NCBI RefSeq assembly: GCF_013376415.1
Contig: NZ_WYET01000004.1
Span: 806,001-870,000, forward strand
DNA length: 64,000 nucleotides
Direction: 5' to 3'
DNA from: Flagellimonas chongwuensis
Lineage (GTDB): Bacteria > Bacteroidota > Bacteroidia > Flavobacteriales > Flavobacteriaceae
Both the position numbers and the translations under genes were made by a program. Positions 17,389 through 25,400 of this stretch are shown here, in pieces (position 1 is the stretch's first letter; each line of letters opens with the position of its first letter). Under the pieces are notes generated by a model, which ran no database searches, was not told the origin of the DNA, and worked only from the letters and a program-made list of their open reading frames with translations.

Positions 17389-18306
17389 ATGCAAGCACGT
17401 CGTATACTGGACTACATTTTTATTACCCTTAAAGGAATGGCCATGGGCGCTGCCGATGTCGTTCCCGGAGTCTCAGGAGGAACCATCGCCTTCATTTCAG
17501 GAATTTATGAAGAGCTCATTACCTCTATCAATAATATTAACCTTTCCCTCATTCCTGTTTTAAGAAAAGAAGGAATAAAGGCTGTATGGAACAAGGTAAA
17601 TGGCAACTTTTTAGTAGCCTTGTTCCTAGGGATTTTCATCAGCGTACTATCCTTGGCAAAGTTCCTGAGCTGGCTTTTGGAGAACGAACCCATTTTACTT
17701 TGGTCCTTTTTCTTTGGATTGGTAGTAGCATCCATATTTTTGGTCGGCAAGGAAATTACAAAGTGGACAGCAGGCTCCATAGTTGTTTTGATTTTGGGTG
17801 CCGCGCTCGCGTTTTTCATTACAGAGTTGCCAGCAAGCGACAATACCGACAACCTCCCCTATCTGTTCCTATCAGGCGCCTTGGCCATTTGTGCCATGAT
17901 CCTTCCCGGTATTTCCGGAGCTTTTATCTTGGTACTGTTGGGGTCTTACAAAACCATTTTGGACGCTGTTCATGAACGCGACATCAAAATTATCTTGACC
18001 GTTGGTCTTGGAGCCATTTTTGGGCTGTTGAGCTTTGCCCGACTCCTTAAATGGATGTTCAACCACTATAAGAATATCACATTGGCATTGTTGACAGGCT
18101 TCATCCTAGGCTCCTTGAACAAAATATGGCCTTGGAAAAAGGTTATAGAGACCAAGACTTTTGGTGAAAAAATCATTGTCGTGGACGATATGAACGTACT
18201 CCCCGGCGCTTTTGAGGGAGACAGTAAATTAATGCTGGCCATTGTATTAGCCATCCTAGGTTTTTCACTTATTTTTATCCTGGAAAGATTAGCTTCCAAA
18301 AAATAA
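17389..18306 (+). CDS. DUF368 family membrane protein (PopT-type), copy 1
   Basis: This 305-residue polytopic protein has the family hallmark GAADVVPGVSGGTIAFISGIYEEL near the N-terminus and a second inverted-repeat hallmark MILPGISGAFILVLLGSYK in the middle. About eight membrane segments are visible. DUF368 proteins (PopT) have been described as undecaprenyl-phosphate transporters that return the lipid carrier to the cytoplasmic face. That assignment is by family only. It is 20 bp upstream of a second DUF368 gene. Confidence 0.9.
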   Translation: MQARRILDYIFITLKGMAMGAADVVPGVSGGTIAFISGIYEELITSINNINLSLIPVLRKEGIKAVWNKVNGNFLVALFLGIFISVLSLAKFLSWLLENEPILLWSFFFGLVVASIFLVGKEITKWTAGSIVVLILGAALAFFITELPASDNTDNLPYLFLSGALAICAMILPGISGAFILVLLGSYKTILDAVHERDIKIILTVGLGAIFGLLSFARLLKWMFNHYKNITLALLTGFILGSLNKIWPWKKVIETKTFGEKIIVVDDMNVLPGAFEGDSKLMLAIVLAILGFSLIFILERLASKK

Positions 18307-18326
18307 GGAAACCCTATTTTTGGCAC

Positions 18327-19364
18327 ATGCAGCAACCTAGAACATTTCTGGACAACTTCTTCTTGGTCATCAAAGGCCTCTGCATGGGAGCGGCCAACAA
18401 GGTCCCGGGTGTTTCGGGCGGTATTGTCGCCTTTGTTGCCGGTTTTTACGAGGAGTTCATCTATTCCCTTCAAAAACTGAACTCAAAGGCACTTAAGCTA
18501 TTCTTCAATGGAAGGTTCAGGAGTTTTTTCCGGTATATCAATGCCAAATTTCTGGGATTATTGATATTTGGAATGCTGGTCAGCTACTTTAGTGTTTCCA
18601 GGATTTTGGATTATTTTCTACAGCACAACGAACTATTTGTATGGGCCACGTTTTTTGGAATGGTCATCGGGTCCATTTATCATATTGGAAAAGACTTTTC
18701 CCCATGGGACAAGCGTACCATACCCGCCGGTCTTATTGGGCTTATCATTGGTGTTTCCATCAGTTTTTTAAACCCTGCAAAAGAAAACGACAACCTATTC
18801 TTCATCTTTTTTTGTGGAATAATAAGCGTCTCCGGAATGACGCTTCCAGGACTTTCGGGTTCTTTCATTTTGATATTGATGGGTAATTACGTGCTGCTTT
18901 TGGTAGATTCCGTCAATGCCCTGTACGATACATTTTCCGAGATATTTTCAGGTGATTTCAGTTTTTGGAATAATGCGGAACGCATGCAGACCCTGAAAAT
19001 TCTGGCAGTTTTCACCCTAGGCTCAATTACCGGATTGGTCACATTTTCACATTTATTGAGCTATCTACTAAAACATTACAAATCCACCACCACAGCTGTT
19101 TTACTAGGTTTCATTACCGGTTCCTTAGGTGTTTTATGGCCTTGGAAAAAGACCATTTTCAAATTGGACCTGGCCAACAATCCCATTTTGGACACCAATG
19201 GAAATAAAATAATCCTAAACTATACCAGATATTTCCCGGATATGGCAAAGGCCGAAACCTGGTGGGCCATACTTTTTATTTTACTGGGGATTTTGGTATT
19301 ATTAATTTTGGACTGGTATGGCAACAACAGAAAAAAGAATGAACAGATACGGCCTTCTCGGTAA
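18327..19364 (+). CDS. DUF368 family membrane protein (PopT-type), copy 2
   Basis: A 345-residue paralogue of the preceding gene, with GAANKVPGVSGGIVAFVAGFYEEF at the N-terminus and TLPGLSGSFILILMGNYV in the central repeat. It is about 40 residues longer than copy 1, with an extended loop near residues 200-230 and a longer periplasmic segment near residues 280-310. The sequences have diverged substantially, so the duplication is not recent. Its 3' end overlaps aroE by 26 bp. Confidence 0.9.
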   Translation: MQQPRTFLDNFFLVIKGLCMGAANKVPGVSGGIVAFVAGFYEEFIYSLQKLNSKALKLFFNGRFRSFFRYINAKFLGLLIFGMLVSYFSVSRILDYFLQHNELFVWATFFGMVIGSIYHIGKDFSPWDKRTIPAGLIGLIIGVSISFLNPAKENDNLFFIFFCGIISVSGMTLPGLSGSFILILMGNYVLLLVDSVNALYDTFSEIFSGDFSFWNNAERMQTLKILAVFTLGSITGLVTFSHLLSYLLKHYKSTTTAVLLGFITGSLGVLWPWKKTIFKLDLANNPILDTNGNKIILNYTRYFPDMAKAETWWAILFILLGILVLLILDWYGNNRKKNEQIRPSR

Positions 19365-20070
19365 AAACATCTCCTACTCCTTTTCGCAAGGTTATTTTGC
19401 CCAAAAATTCAACGATTTGGGCTTGATGGACCACAGCTACGAAAACTTTGACCTTCAAAAAATTGAAGAGGTAATAGATGTGCTCAAACAAAAGGACATA
19501 AGAGGGCTGAACGTCACCATTCCCTACAAACAAGAGATCATTTCCTTTTTGGATGAGCTAGACCCGAAGGCAGAACAAATAGGGGCCGTAAACACCATTC
19601 AGTTTTCAAAGAAAGGTTTAATCGGTTTCAATACCGATGCATACGGTTTTCAAAAATCTTTGAAGCCCTACCTAAAACCGCATCACACCCAGGCGTTGAT
19701 ATTGGGAACGGGAGGCGCGTCCAAGGCGGTTCAATATGTGCTCAACGAACTTGGAATCAAAAGCACCTATGTTTCCCGCAGCAAAAAAGATGGGCAGTAT
19801 ACCTATGATGAACTTGACCAAGACATCATGGAAGAAAATACCTTGATCATCAATTGCACACCACTGGGAACTTTTCCAAATATTGAGGGTAAACCTGAAA
19901 TCCCCTATAATCACATCGGAACGCAGCACTTATTGTACGATTTGATCTATAATCCTGAAAAAACCAGCTTTCTATCCATGGGGGAGTCCAAGGGAGCTTC
20001 TATTTGCAATGGGCTAAAAATGTTGGAAGGACAAGCTGAAAAGGCTTGGGAAATCTGGAACAACGTATAA
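19339..20070 (+). CDS. aroE: Shikimate dehydrogenase
   Basis: A 243-residue protein reducing 3-dehydroshikimate with NADPH in aromatic amino acid synthesis. Visible motifs are the shikimate-binding SYSFSQGYF (residues 12-20), NVTIPYKQ with the catalytic lysine, NTDAYGF, the Rossmann loop GTGGASKAV and the C-terminal NGLKMLEGQAEKAWE. I chose the ATG at 19339 because MNRYGLLGKNISYSFS is the family-typical beginning; an ATG at 19318 would add seven residues. Either start overlaps the DUF368 gene, indicating coupling. Confidence 0.95.
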   Translation: MNRYGLLGKNISYSFSQGYFAQKFNDLGLMDHSYENFDLQKIEEVIDVLKQKDIRGLNVTIPYKQEIISFLDELDPKAEQIGAVNTIQFSKKGLIGFNTDAYGFQKSLKPYLKPHHTQALILGTGGASKAVQYVLNELGIKSTYVSRSKKDGQYTYDELDQDIMEENTLIINCTPLGTFPNIEGKPEIPYNHIGTQHLLYDLIYNPEKTSFLSMGESKGASICNGLKMLEGQAEKAWEIWNNV

Positions 20071-20121
20071 AACCAGCTATTGATATAGCGATTCCAGCGA
20101 CACCTACAACCATCATATTAA

Positions 20122-20148
20122 AGCAAAAGAAGAATCACTACTTTTGCT
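20122..20148 (+). promoter_or_regulatory. -7 box embedded in an inverted repeat upstream of the DUF349 gene
   Basis: AGCAAAAG (20122-20129) and CTTTTGCT (20141-20148) are perfect 8-bp arms. The right arm contains TACTTTTG (20139-20146), an exact -7 consensus. The overlap of promoter and palindrome is what an operator would look like. The gene starts 66 bp downstream of the repeat. Confidence 0.45.
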
Positions 20149-20213
20149 ATTAGACAATTAAGTTGTTAAATTGGCTATAACTTTCATCAATCAAAGAGGT
20201 AAACACGCAACCA

Positions 20214-22271
20214 ATGCAGGAAAACGATCGTAAACTTCAGCAAGCTGAAGGTGGCAAAGAAGAAATAACGGAGAACACAAAAACACATTTGGAAGAGACC
20301 GAACAGGCCGAAACAAAAGTGTCAAAGCAGACCGTGCCCGAAAATGAGGAGAAAAAACAACCTGAAAGGGAAACTTCTTCCGAAACCAACAACGAGGAGA
20401 CGAGTGCCAAAAGCGATGATTCCAACGATCATTTGGATGAGATTGATGAGTCCAATGCCGAGGATGCAGAAGATACCGAAAACGAAAAAAGGCATACCAT
20501 TCCCATGTTGGACTACCATTCCATGTCCATGGAAAATCTGGTTGGGGAATTGCAGCGATTGGTCAAAAACGAAAAGGTACAGGCAATCAACAAGCATGTG
20601 AGTGCCATTAAATATGAGTTCGACCAAAAGTTTCAAGATTTTCTAGATGAAAAAAAGGAGGAATTTGTATCCAAAGGCGGAAACGAAATTGATTTCCGTT
20701 ACAACTCTGTAGCCAAAAGGCAATTCAACGAAGTATATTCCGATTTCCGGGAAAAACGGGACCAATATTACAAGCAACTTGATCAATCCCTAAAAAGTAA
20801 TCTTCAAAACCGACTGGAAATCATTGAAGAGCTCAAAGGCCTTATTGATATTGAAGAAGACATCAATACAACCTATAACAACTTTAAAGATTTACAGCAC
20901 CGGTGGAGAAATGCCGGTCCCATTCCACGCACCAATTACAATGATGTTTGGCGAACCTATCACCACCACATGGAAATCTTTTACGATTTCCTTCACTTGA
21001 ACCGTGAGTTGCGTGATCTGGACTTTAAACATAATCTGGAAGAAAAACAAAAATTGGTGGAACGTGCGGAGGCGTTGGCCAATGAACCGGATTTGAACAA
21101 AGCGTTCCGCGAGCTCCAGACCCTTCACAAAATATGGAAAGAGGACATTGGTCCGGTTGCCAAGGAACATCGGGAAGAAATCTGGGAGAAGTTCAGCAAC
21201 GCCACCAAGGCCATGCACCAACGTAGGCAGGAGCATTTCCACGAACTGGAAAAGGTCTACGAGAAGAATTACGAGAAAAAGCAGGAAATAATTGCCTCTA
21301 TCTCCTCCATTTCCGACAATGTTGCGAACAACCACCGAGGTATCCAACAGCAGATAAAAGAAGTGGAAGCCCTAAGAGACTCATTTTTCAAGGCCGGAAA
21401 GGTGCCACAGAAGGTAAATGAAGAAACATGGGACCAGTTTAAGCAGAGTGTCCGCAAGTTCAATAGGACCAAAAATGCTTTTTACAAGAATCAAAAGAAG
21501 GAACAGCAGGAAAATTTAGAAAAGAAAAAAGAGCTTCTTGAACTGGCCATCTCCTTAAAAGATAGTGATGAGTGGGCAGAGGTTACGCCCCAAATGAAGC
21601 GGATACAAAGCGACTGGAAAAAGATAGGCCATGTTCCCCGAAAATACTCAGATAAAATCTGGAAAGAGTTCAAGGACGCCTGCAACCATTATTTTAACCG
21701 TTTGCACTCCGAAAAGAACGAGGCGAATCAGGAAGAGTTTGAAAACTTTAAGAAGAAGAGCGAGTGTCTTGACCGTTTGAAGGAATTCCAATTGAGTGGC
21801 GACAAGAAAAAGGATATTGAGGACATCAAGACATTTTTGTCTGAATGGAAGCAGTACGGCCGTATTCCGTACAATAAAAAGCATATCAATAGTAAGTTCA
21901 ATAAAATTGTAGACGCCCTACTCAAGAAATTAGGAGTTGGCAAACAGCAATCCGAACTGCTTAAATATGGAAACAAGGTTCAGGAGTTGGCCAAAACAGA
22001 GGATAATTATGCTATTGGCAACGAACGTGTATTTGTTAAGCGTAAAATTGATGAAGTAAAATCGGAAATACGTCAATTGGAGAACAATCTGCAGTTCTTC
22101 TCGAACGATTCTGAAGACAATCCACTGGTAAAAGAAGTGGTGAACAATCTCAACAAACAAAAAGAAGCTCTCCAGACTTGGAAAGAAAAAATGAAAAACC
22201 TCAACATCCTGGAACACAAGCTCAATAAGGAATCCGAAGAAGAGGAAACCGACAGCAACGAAGAGGAATAG
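20214..22271 (+). CDS. DUF349 repeat coiled-coil protein
   Basis: A 685-residue, highly charged cytoplasmic protein. The first 100 residues are acidic and low-complexity (runs of E, T, D, N). The rest holds tandem DUF349 units of about 70 residues, each with a conserved W and a P...W pair, such as HRWRNAGPIPRTNYNDVWRTY, KIWKEDIGPVAKEHREEIWEKF, FFKAGKVPQKVNEETWDQF and SDWKKIGHVPRKYSDKIWKEF. The C-terminus is another coiled coil ending in acidic residues. DUF349 proteins are widespread in Bacteroidota and of unknown function. Confidence 0.9.
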   Translation: MQENDRKLQQAEGGKEEITENTKTHLEETEQAETKVSKQTVPENEEKKQPERETSSETNNEETSAKSDDSNDHLDEIDESNAEDAEDTENEKRHTIPMLDYHSMSMENLVGELQRLVKNEKVQAINKHVSAIKYEFDQKFQDFLDEKKEEFVSKGGNEIDFRYNSVAKRQFNEVYSDFREKRDQYYKQLDQSLKSNLQNRLEIIEELKGLIDIEEDINTTYNNFKDLQHRWRNAGPIPRTNYNDVWRTYHHHMEIFYDFLHLNRELRDLDFKHNLEEKQKLVERAEALANEPDLNKAFRELQTLHKIWKEDIGPVAKEHREEIWEKFSNATKAMHQRRQEHFHELEKVYEKNYEKKQEIIASISSISDNVANNHRGIQQQIKEVEALRDSFFKAGKVPQKVNEETWDQFKQSVRKFNRTKNAFYKNQKKEQQENLEKKKELLELAISLKDSDEWAEVTPQMKRIQSDWKKIGHVPRKYSDKIWKEFKDACNHYFNRLHSEKNEANQEEFENFKKKSECLDRLKEFQLSGDKKKDIEDIKTFLSEWKQYGRIPYNKKHINSKFNKIVDALLKKLGVGKQQSELLKYGNKVQELAKTEDNYAIGNERVFVKRKIDEVKSEIRQLENNLQFFSNDSEDNPLVKEVVNNLNKQKEALQTWKEKMKNLNILEHKLNKESEEEETDSNEEE

Positions 22272-22299
22272 AACTCGGTAAATACCAAGATATCCAACG

Positions 22300-22325
22300 A
22301 AGGACCGCCAAATCAGCGGTCCTTT
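22300..22325 (+). terminator. Intrinsic terminator after the DUF349 gene
   Basis: A 9-bp perfect stem AAGGACCGC/GCGGTCCTT with a 7-nt loop is followed on the plus strand by TTGTCATTTTTG. It lies between convergent genes. Confidence 0.75.
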
Positions 22326-22343
22326 GTCATTTTTGATGATGTA

Positions 22344-22772
22344 TTAGCCCTCAATATACTCCAATAGATAATTGATTAAATCTGTAGTGGTCACAATACC
22401 AACAAGTTTACCATTGTCCACAACCGGTAACGCATGAAACTCTTTTTTGGAAAGAAAGCGCGCCACATCAGGGATAGACGTTTCAGAGTTTACACTGACA
22501 ACATCATTGACCATTACCTGCGGAATCGTAAACATGTTGTACACTATGGTATCCACATATTCTTCATGCTCGTCCACAGCGTCGGCAAAACTTATGCGAA
22601 GTAAGTCGGTGTAACTCAACATTCCTTTAATCACCTTGCCCTCAACAACAGGTATATGTCGAATATGGTGCTTTTTAAAAAGCTGCTCAGCGGTCACCAA
22701 ATCGTCATTGGCGGTAAGTGTCACCAATTTTTTGGTCATTATTTTTGAAACAGGCACACTATTTTTCATCAT
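22344..22772 (-). CDS. Two-CBS-domain protein
   Basis: This 142-residue protein consists of two CBS domains: residues about 5-60 (VSKIMTKKLVTLTANDDLVTAEQLFKKH, HIPVVEGKVIKGMLSYTDLLR) and about 80-140 (VVSVNSETSIPDVARFLSKKEFHALPVVDNGKLVGIVTTTDLI). Paired CBS domains form a Bateman module that binds adenine nucleotides. There is no effector domain, so it is a stand-alone sensor with an unknown partner. Two adjacent ATG codons are possible starts. It follows rny after a 72 bp gap. Confidence 0.88.
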   Translation of the reverse strand: MMKNSVPVSKIMTKKLVTLTANDDLVTAEQLFKKHHIRHIPVVEGKVIKGMLSYTDLLRISFADAVDEHEEYVDTIVYNMFTIPQVMVNDVVSVNSETSIPDVARFLSKKEFHALPVVDNGKLVGIVTTTDLINYLLEYIEG

Positions 22773-22844
22773 TCAAGTATTTATCAATTCCTTGAATGAA
22801 GTTAGTCCTATCCCCCTTGGAAAAGTATGATAATTGTCAGGAGA

Positions 22845-24416
22845 CTATTTTGCCACGTTCACTGATCTTGTTTCTCGGATCACGGTCACCTTCACTTGTC
22901 CAGGATAAGTCATGTCCGTTTGAATTTTCTGTGAAATCTCAAAAGACAGCTCGGCGGCTTTGTCATCGTTCACCTTTTCACTTTCAACGATAACTCGCAG
23001 CTCCCTACCGGCTTGTATCGCATAGGCTTTCTGCACTCCGTGGAAACCGAAGGCTATATCTTCCAAATCCTTTAAACGTTGGATGTAGGAGTCCAAAACT
23101 TGTCTTCTAGCCCCTGGACGTGCACCACTAATGGCATCGCACACCTGAACAATGGGAGATAATAGCGTTGTCATCTCTATTTCATCGTGGTGAGCCCCTA
23201 TCGCATTACAGACTTCGTCCTTTTCACCGAACTTCTGGGCCCACTGCATACCCAAGATAGCGTGCGGTGTTTCCACCTCTACTTCGGCCATGGGGACCTT
23301 TCCGATATCATGCAACAATCCTGCTCTTTTGGCCAATTTTGGGTTTAGTCCCAGTTCTGCGGCCATAACCCCGCAAAGTTTGGCAACCTCGCGAGAGTGC
23401 TGTAACAGGTTTTGTCCGTAAGAGGAGCGATACTTCATTCTACCTACTGCTTTAATCAACTCGGGGTGCAATCCATGGATTCCCAAATCGATTACGGTGC
23501 GTTTTCCAATCTCTGCTATCTCTTCGTTGATTTGCTTTTCGGTTTTTTTCACCACTTCTTCAATACGTGCAGGGTGAATACGGCCATCGGTCACCAATCG
23601 GTGGAGGGACAGTCGCGCCACTTCTCTTCGTACAGAATCAAAACAAGATAGAATAATCGCTTCCGGCGTATCGTCTACTATAATTTCAACCCCTGTAGCA
23701 GCCTCAATGGCTCGTATGTTTCGACCTTCACGCCCAATGATCCGTCCTTTTACATCATCGGATTCCAAGTTGAATACGGAAACACAATTTTCCACCGCCT
23801 CTTCGGTACCTATACGCTGAATGGTATTGACCACAATTTTTCGCGCCTCCTGCTGTGCGGTAAGCTTTGCTTCTTCCAGAGTATTCTGCAAATAGGCCAT
23901 GGCATCGCTCTTTGCGGTCTCTTTTAAAGATTCCAACAATTGTGCTTTGGCATCTTCCGCGGAAAGACCGGAGATTACCTCTAGTTGCTGTACTTGACTT
24001 TTATGGAGTTTTTCTACTTCGGATTGCTTCTTGTCCAGAATATCACTTTTATACTCGACCTCCTTTATCTTTTGTTGATATTGATCGTTGAGTTTTTTGT
24101 TCTTGGCCAATTCGCTGCTTACCTGTGATTCTTTATCCCTGGTTCGCTTTTCGGCCTCGGCTATTTTTTTATCCTTGTTGATAATAACTTTCTCATGCTC
24201 CGCCTTCAACTCCAAAAACTTTTCCTTGGCTTGGAAAATCTTATCCTTTTTAATGCTCTCTCCTTCTTTATTAGCCTCTTTCACAATGTAGGCAGCTTCC
24301 TTCTTTGCATTGGCAATGGTCTTGGATGCTTTGCCTTTCTCCATCATCTTGGCTATTGCGAACCCTATTGCCAAGCCCACTACAGCTGCGACAACAATTA
24401 CTATGATATTATCCAT
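22845..24416 (-). CDS. rny: Ribonuclease Y
   Basis: A 523-residue membrane-anchored endoribonuclease. Domains in order are an N-terminal membrane helix ([19 protein letters not shown]), a long charged coiled coil (about 30-195), a KH RNA-binding domain with [15 protein letters not shown], and an HD domain with LLHDIGK and a downstream HHDE. RNase Y initiates mRNA decay. Length and order match the family. It lies directly downstream of the 6S RNA on the same strand. Confidence 0.96.
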   Translation of the reverse strand: MDNIIVIVVAAVVGLAIGFAIAKMMEKGKASKTIANAKKEAAYIVKEANKEGESIKKDKIFQAKEKFLELKAEHEKVIINKDKKIAEAEKRTRDKESQVSSELAKNKKLNDQYQQKIKEVEYKSDILDKKQSEVEKLHKSQVQQLEVISGLSAEDAKAQLLESLKETAKSDAMAYLQNTLEEAKLTAQQEARKIVVNTIQRIGTEEAVENCVSVFNLESDDVKGRIIGREGRNIRAIEAATGVEIIVDDTPEAIILSCFDSVRREVARLSLHRLVTDGRIHPARIEEVVKKTEKQINEEIAEIGKRTVIDLGIHGLHPELIKAVGRMKYRSSYGQNLLQHSREVAKLCGVMAAELGLNPKLAKRAGLLHDIGKVPMAEVEVETPHAILGMQWAQKFGEKDEVCNAIGAHHDEIEMTTLLSPIVQVCDAISGARPGARRQVLDSYIQRLKDLEDIAFGFHGVQKAYAIQAGRELRVIVESEKVNDDKAAELSFEISQKIQTDMTYPGQVKVTVIRETRSVNVAK

Positions 24417-24435
24417 GTTTGATTGTGTTTAGTTT

Positions 24436-24607
24436 AAAAAAAAAGCCCACATCGGAAGAAGTTTTGTACAAACTCCAAAATACAGGTTTAGGGCTACCAA
24501 GCTGATCAAGGATCCCTATACAAGTAGGGCCTGCTTTTACAGCCTAAACTCACCCTCTCTAATTATATTAGTGTTGAGTTTGTCAAAAATAAATTACCAA
24601 TGTGGGC
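24436..24607 (-). ncRNA. ssrS: 6S RNA (flavobacterial type)
   Basis: This rod-shaped RNA of about 163 nt lies between zapA and rny. The closing stem pairs 24445-24452 (GCCCACAT) with 24600-24607 (ATGTGGGC). The second stem is 24468-24475 with 24576-24583 (8 perfect pairs). The third is 24485-24492 with 24543-24550 (one G-U). An apical hairpin CCCTA/TAGGG sits at 24514-24529. Between stems two and three is a large asymmetric bubble (25 versus 9 nt), the promoter-mimic feature of 6S RNA. On the minus strand the closing stem is followed by nine T (24436-24444), which fixes the orientation. 6S binds the RNA polymerase holoenzyme and adjusts transcription in slow growth. The zapA linkage matches enterobacterial ssrS. 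The fit to the 6S-Flavo family was not computed. Confidence 0.8.
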
Positions 24608-24633
24608 AGTAACAATATTTTATTTAAAAGAAC

Positions 24634-24927
24634 TTATTCCCCCAATTTAGAATGTACCAGTTCGTCCAAGGCCCTGAGGCGCTGCATGGCCGCCTCGGCA
24701 TTTTCTGAACGGTCTATTCCGCTTTGCTCAATTTTAGATGCAAATTGCAAGGCACACATGGCCAAAACATCCTGCTTGTCCCGAACGGCATAGTTTTGCT
24801 CAAACTTTTTTGCCAGATTTTCGATGTTCTTGGCCGCTTTGCGCAACCCTTCCTCTTGCTTGGGGTCAATTGTTAAAGGATACACCCTATCCGCAATGGA
24901 AAGTTTTATTTTGAGCTTCTCGTCCAT
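24634..24927 (-). CDS. zapA: Cell division protein ZapA
   Basis: A 97-residue protein. The start at 24927 gives MDEKLKIKLSIADRVYPLTI, the family-typical beginning; an upstream start at 24966 would overlap the previous gene more deeply. The ZapA N-terminal beta/alpha domain (RVYPLTIDPKQEEGLRKAAKNIENL) is followed by a coiled coil. ZapA cross-links FtsZ filaments at the division ring. It starts 15 bp after the upstream coiled-coil gene and is followed by the 6S RNA, so the operon is coiled-coil protein, zapA, 6S, possibly rny. Confidence 0.9.
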   Translation of the reverse strand: MDEKLKIKLSIADRVYPLTIDPKQEEGLRKAAKNIENLAKKFEQNYAVRDKQDVLAMCALQFASKIEQSGIDRSENAEAAMQRLRALDELVHSKLGE

Positions 24928-24941
24928 AATCTCGGTACCAG

Positions 24942-25232
24942 TTAATCCGCCAACTTGGCTATGCAAACATCAAGTTCGCGAATCAATGTATTTATCTTGA
25001 GCTTAGCTTCTGTTTTACTAGTATTACTACCCAGCATCGTGTTTGCCATTTTCAGGGATTCGTATTTCTCTTCCCAATCGTTGAGCGCTTTCTGCTGAAG
25101 TCCGTTTTCTTCTTTTTGGAGTTCCAATTCTTGCCTTAAATTGGCGTTGAGTTGGTGCAACAGCTCCATTTTGTGAAGCAATTTACTCACCTTGTTCTCC
25201 AAAGAATCAACAATCTCAACAAGTTCGCTCAT
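24942..25232 (-). CDS. Small coiled-coil protein upstream of zapA
   Basis: A 96-residue soluble protein starting MSELVEIVDSLENKVSKLL. Residues about 3-75 form a continuous heptad coiled coil (ENKVSKLLHKMELLHQLNANLRQELELQKEE). It has no signal peptide or membrane helix. Its size, coiled coil and place before zapA suggest a division-ring accessory role analogous to ZapB, but I cannot show homology to ZapB. An ATG five codons upstream is possible. A good promoter lies 27 bp upstream. Confidence 0.75.
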   Translation of the reverse strand: MSELVEIVDSLENKVSKLLHKMELLHQLNANLRQELELQKEENGLQQKALNDWEEKYESLKMANTMLGSNTSKTEAKLKINTLIRELDVCIAKLAD

Positions 25233-25258
25233 ATTTGCAAACAACAATACGTATTACA

Positions 25259-25289
25259 CAAAGTTAACGATCCTCGTACAACCTCGCAA
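25259..25289 (-). promoter_or_regulatory. Promoter of the zapA-6S operon
   Basis: On the minus strand, TTG (25287-25289), a 20-nt spacer and TAACTTTG (25259-25266) match the TTG-N17-23-TAnnTTTG promoter of Bacteroidota. It is 26 bp upstream of the coiled-coil gene start. Confidence 0.6.
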
Positions 25290-25400
25290 TACTTTTAAGA
25301 TTTATTCTTAAAGCTTTGCTTCAAGTAAAAAGTGGTTTCCTCCAAAACTTTTTATCAAATCAAAACATTGGTTACTTTCGTAAGGAATTATTGTTTTTAT

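Noticed and set aside
24421-24633. Riboswitch upstream of rny
   Set aside because: The paired arms, bubble and T-tract form a self-contained 163-nt rod ending before the rny start, which fits 6S RNA better than a switch with an expression platform.
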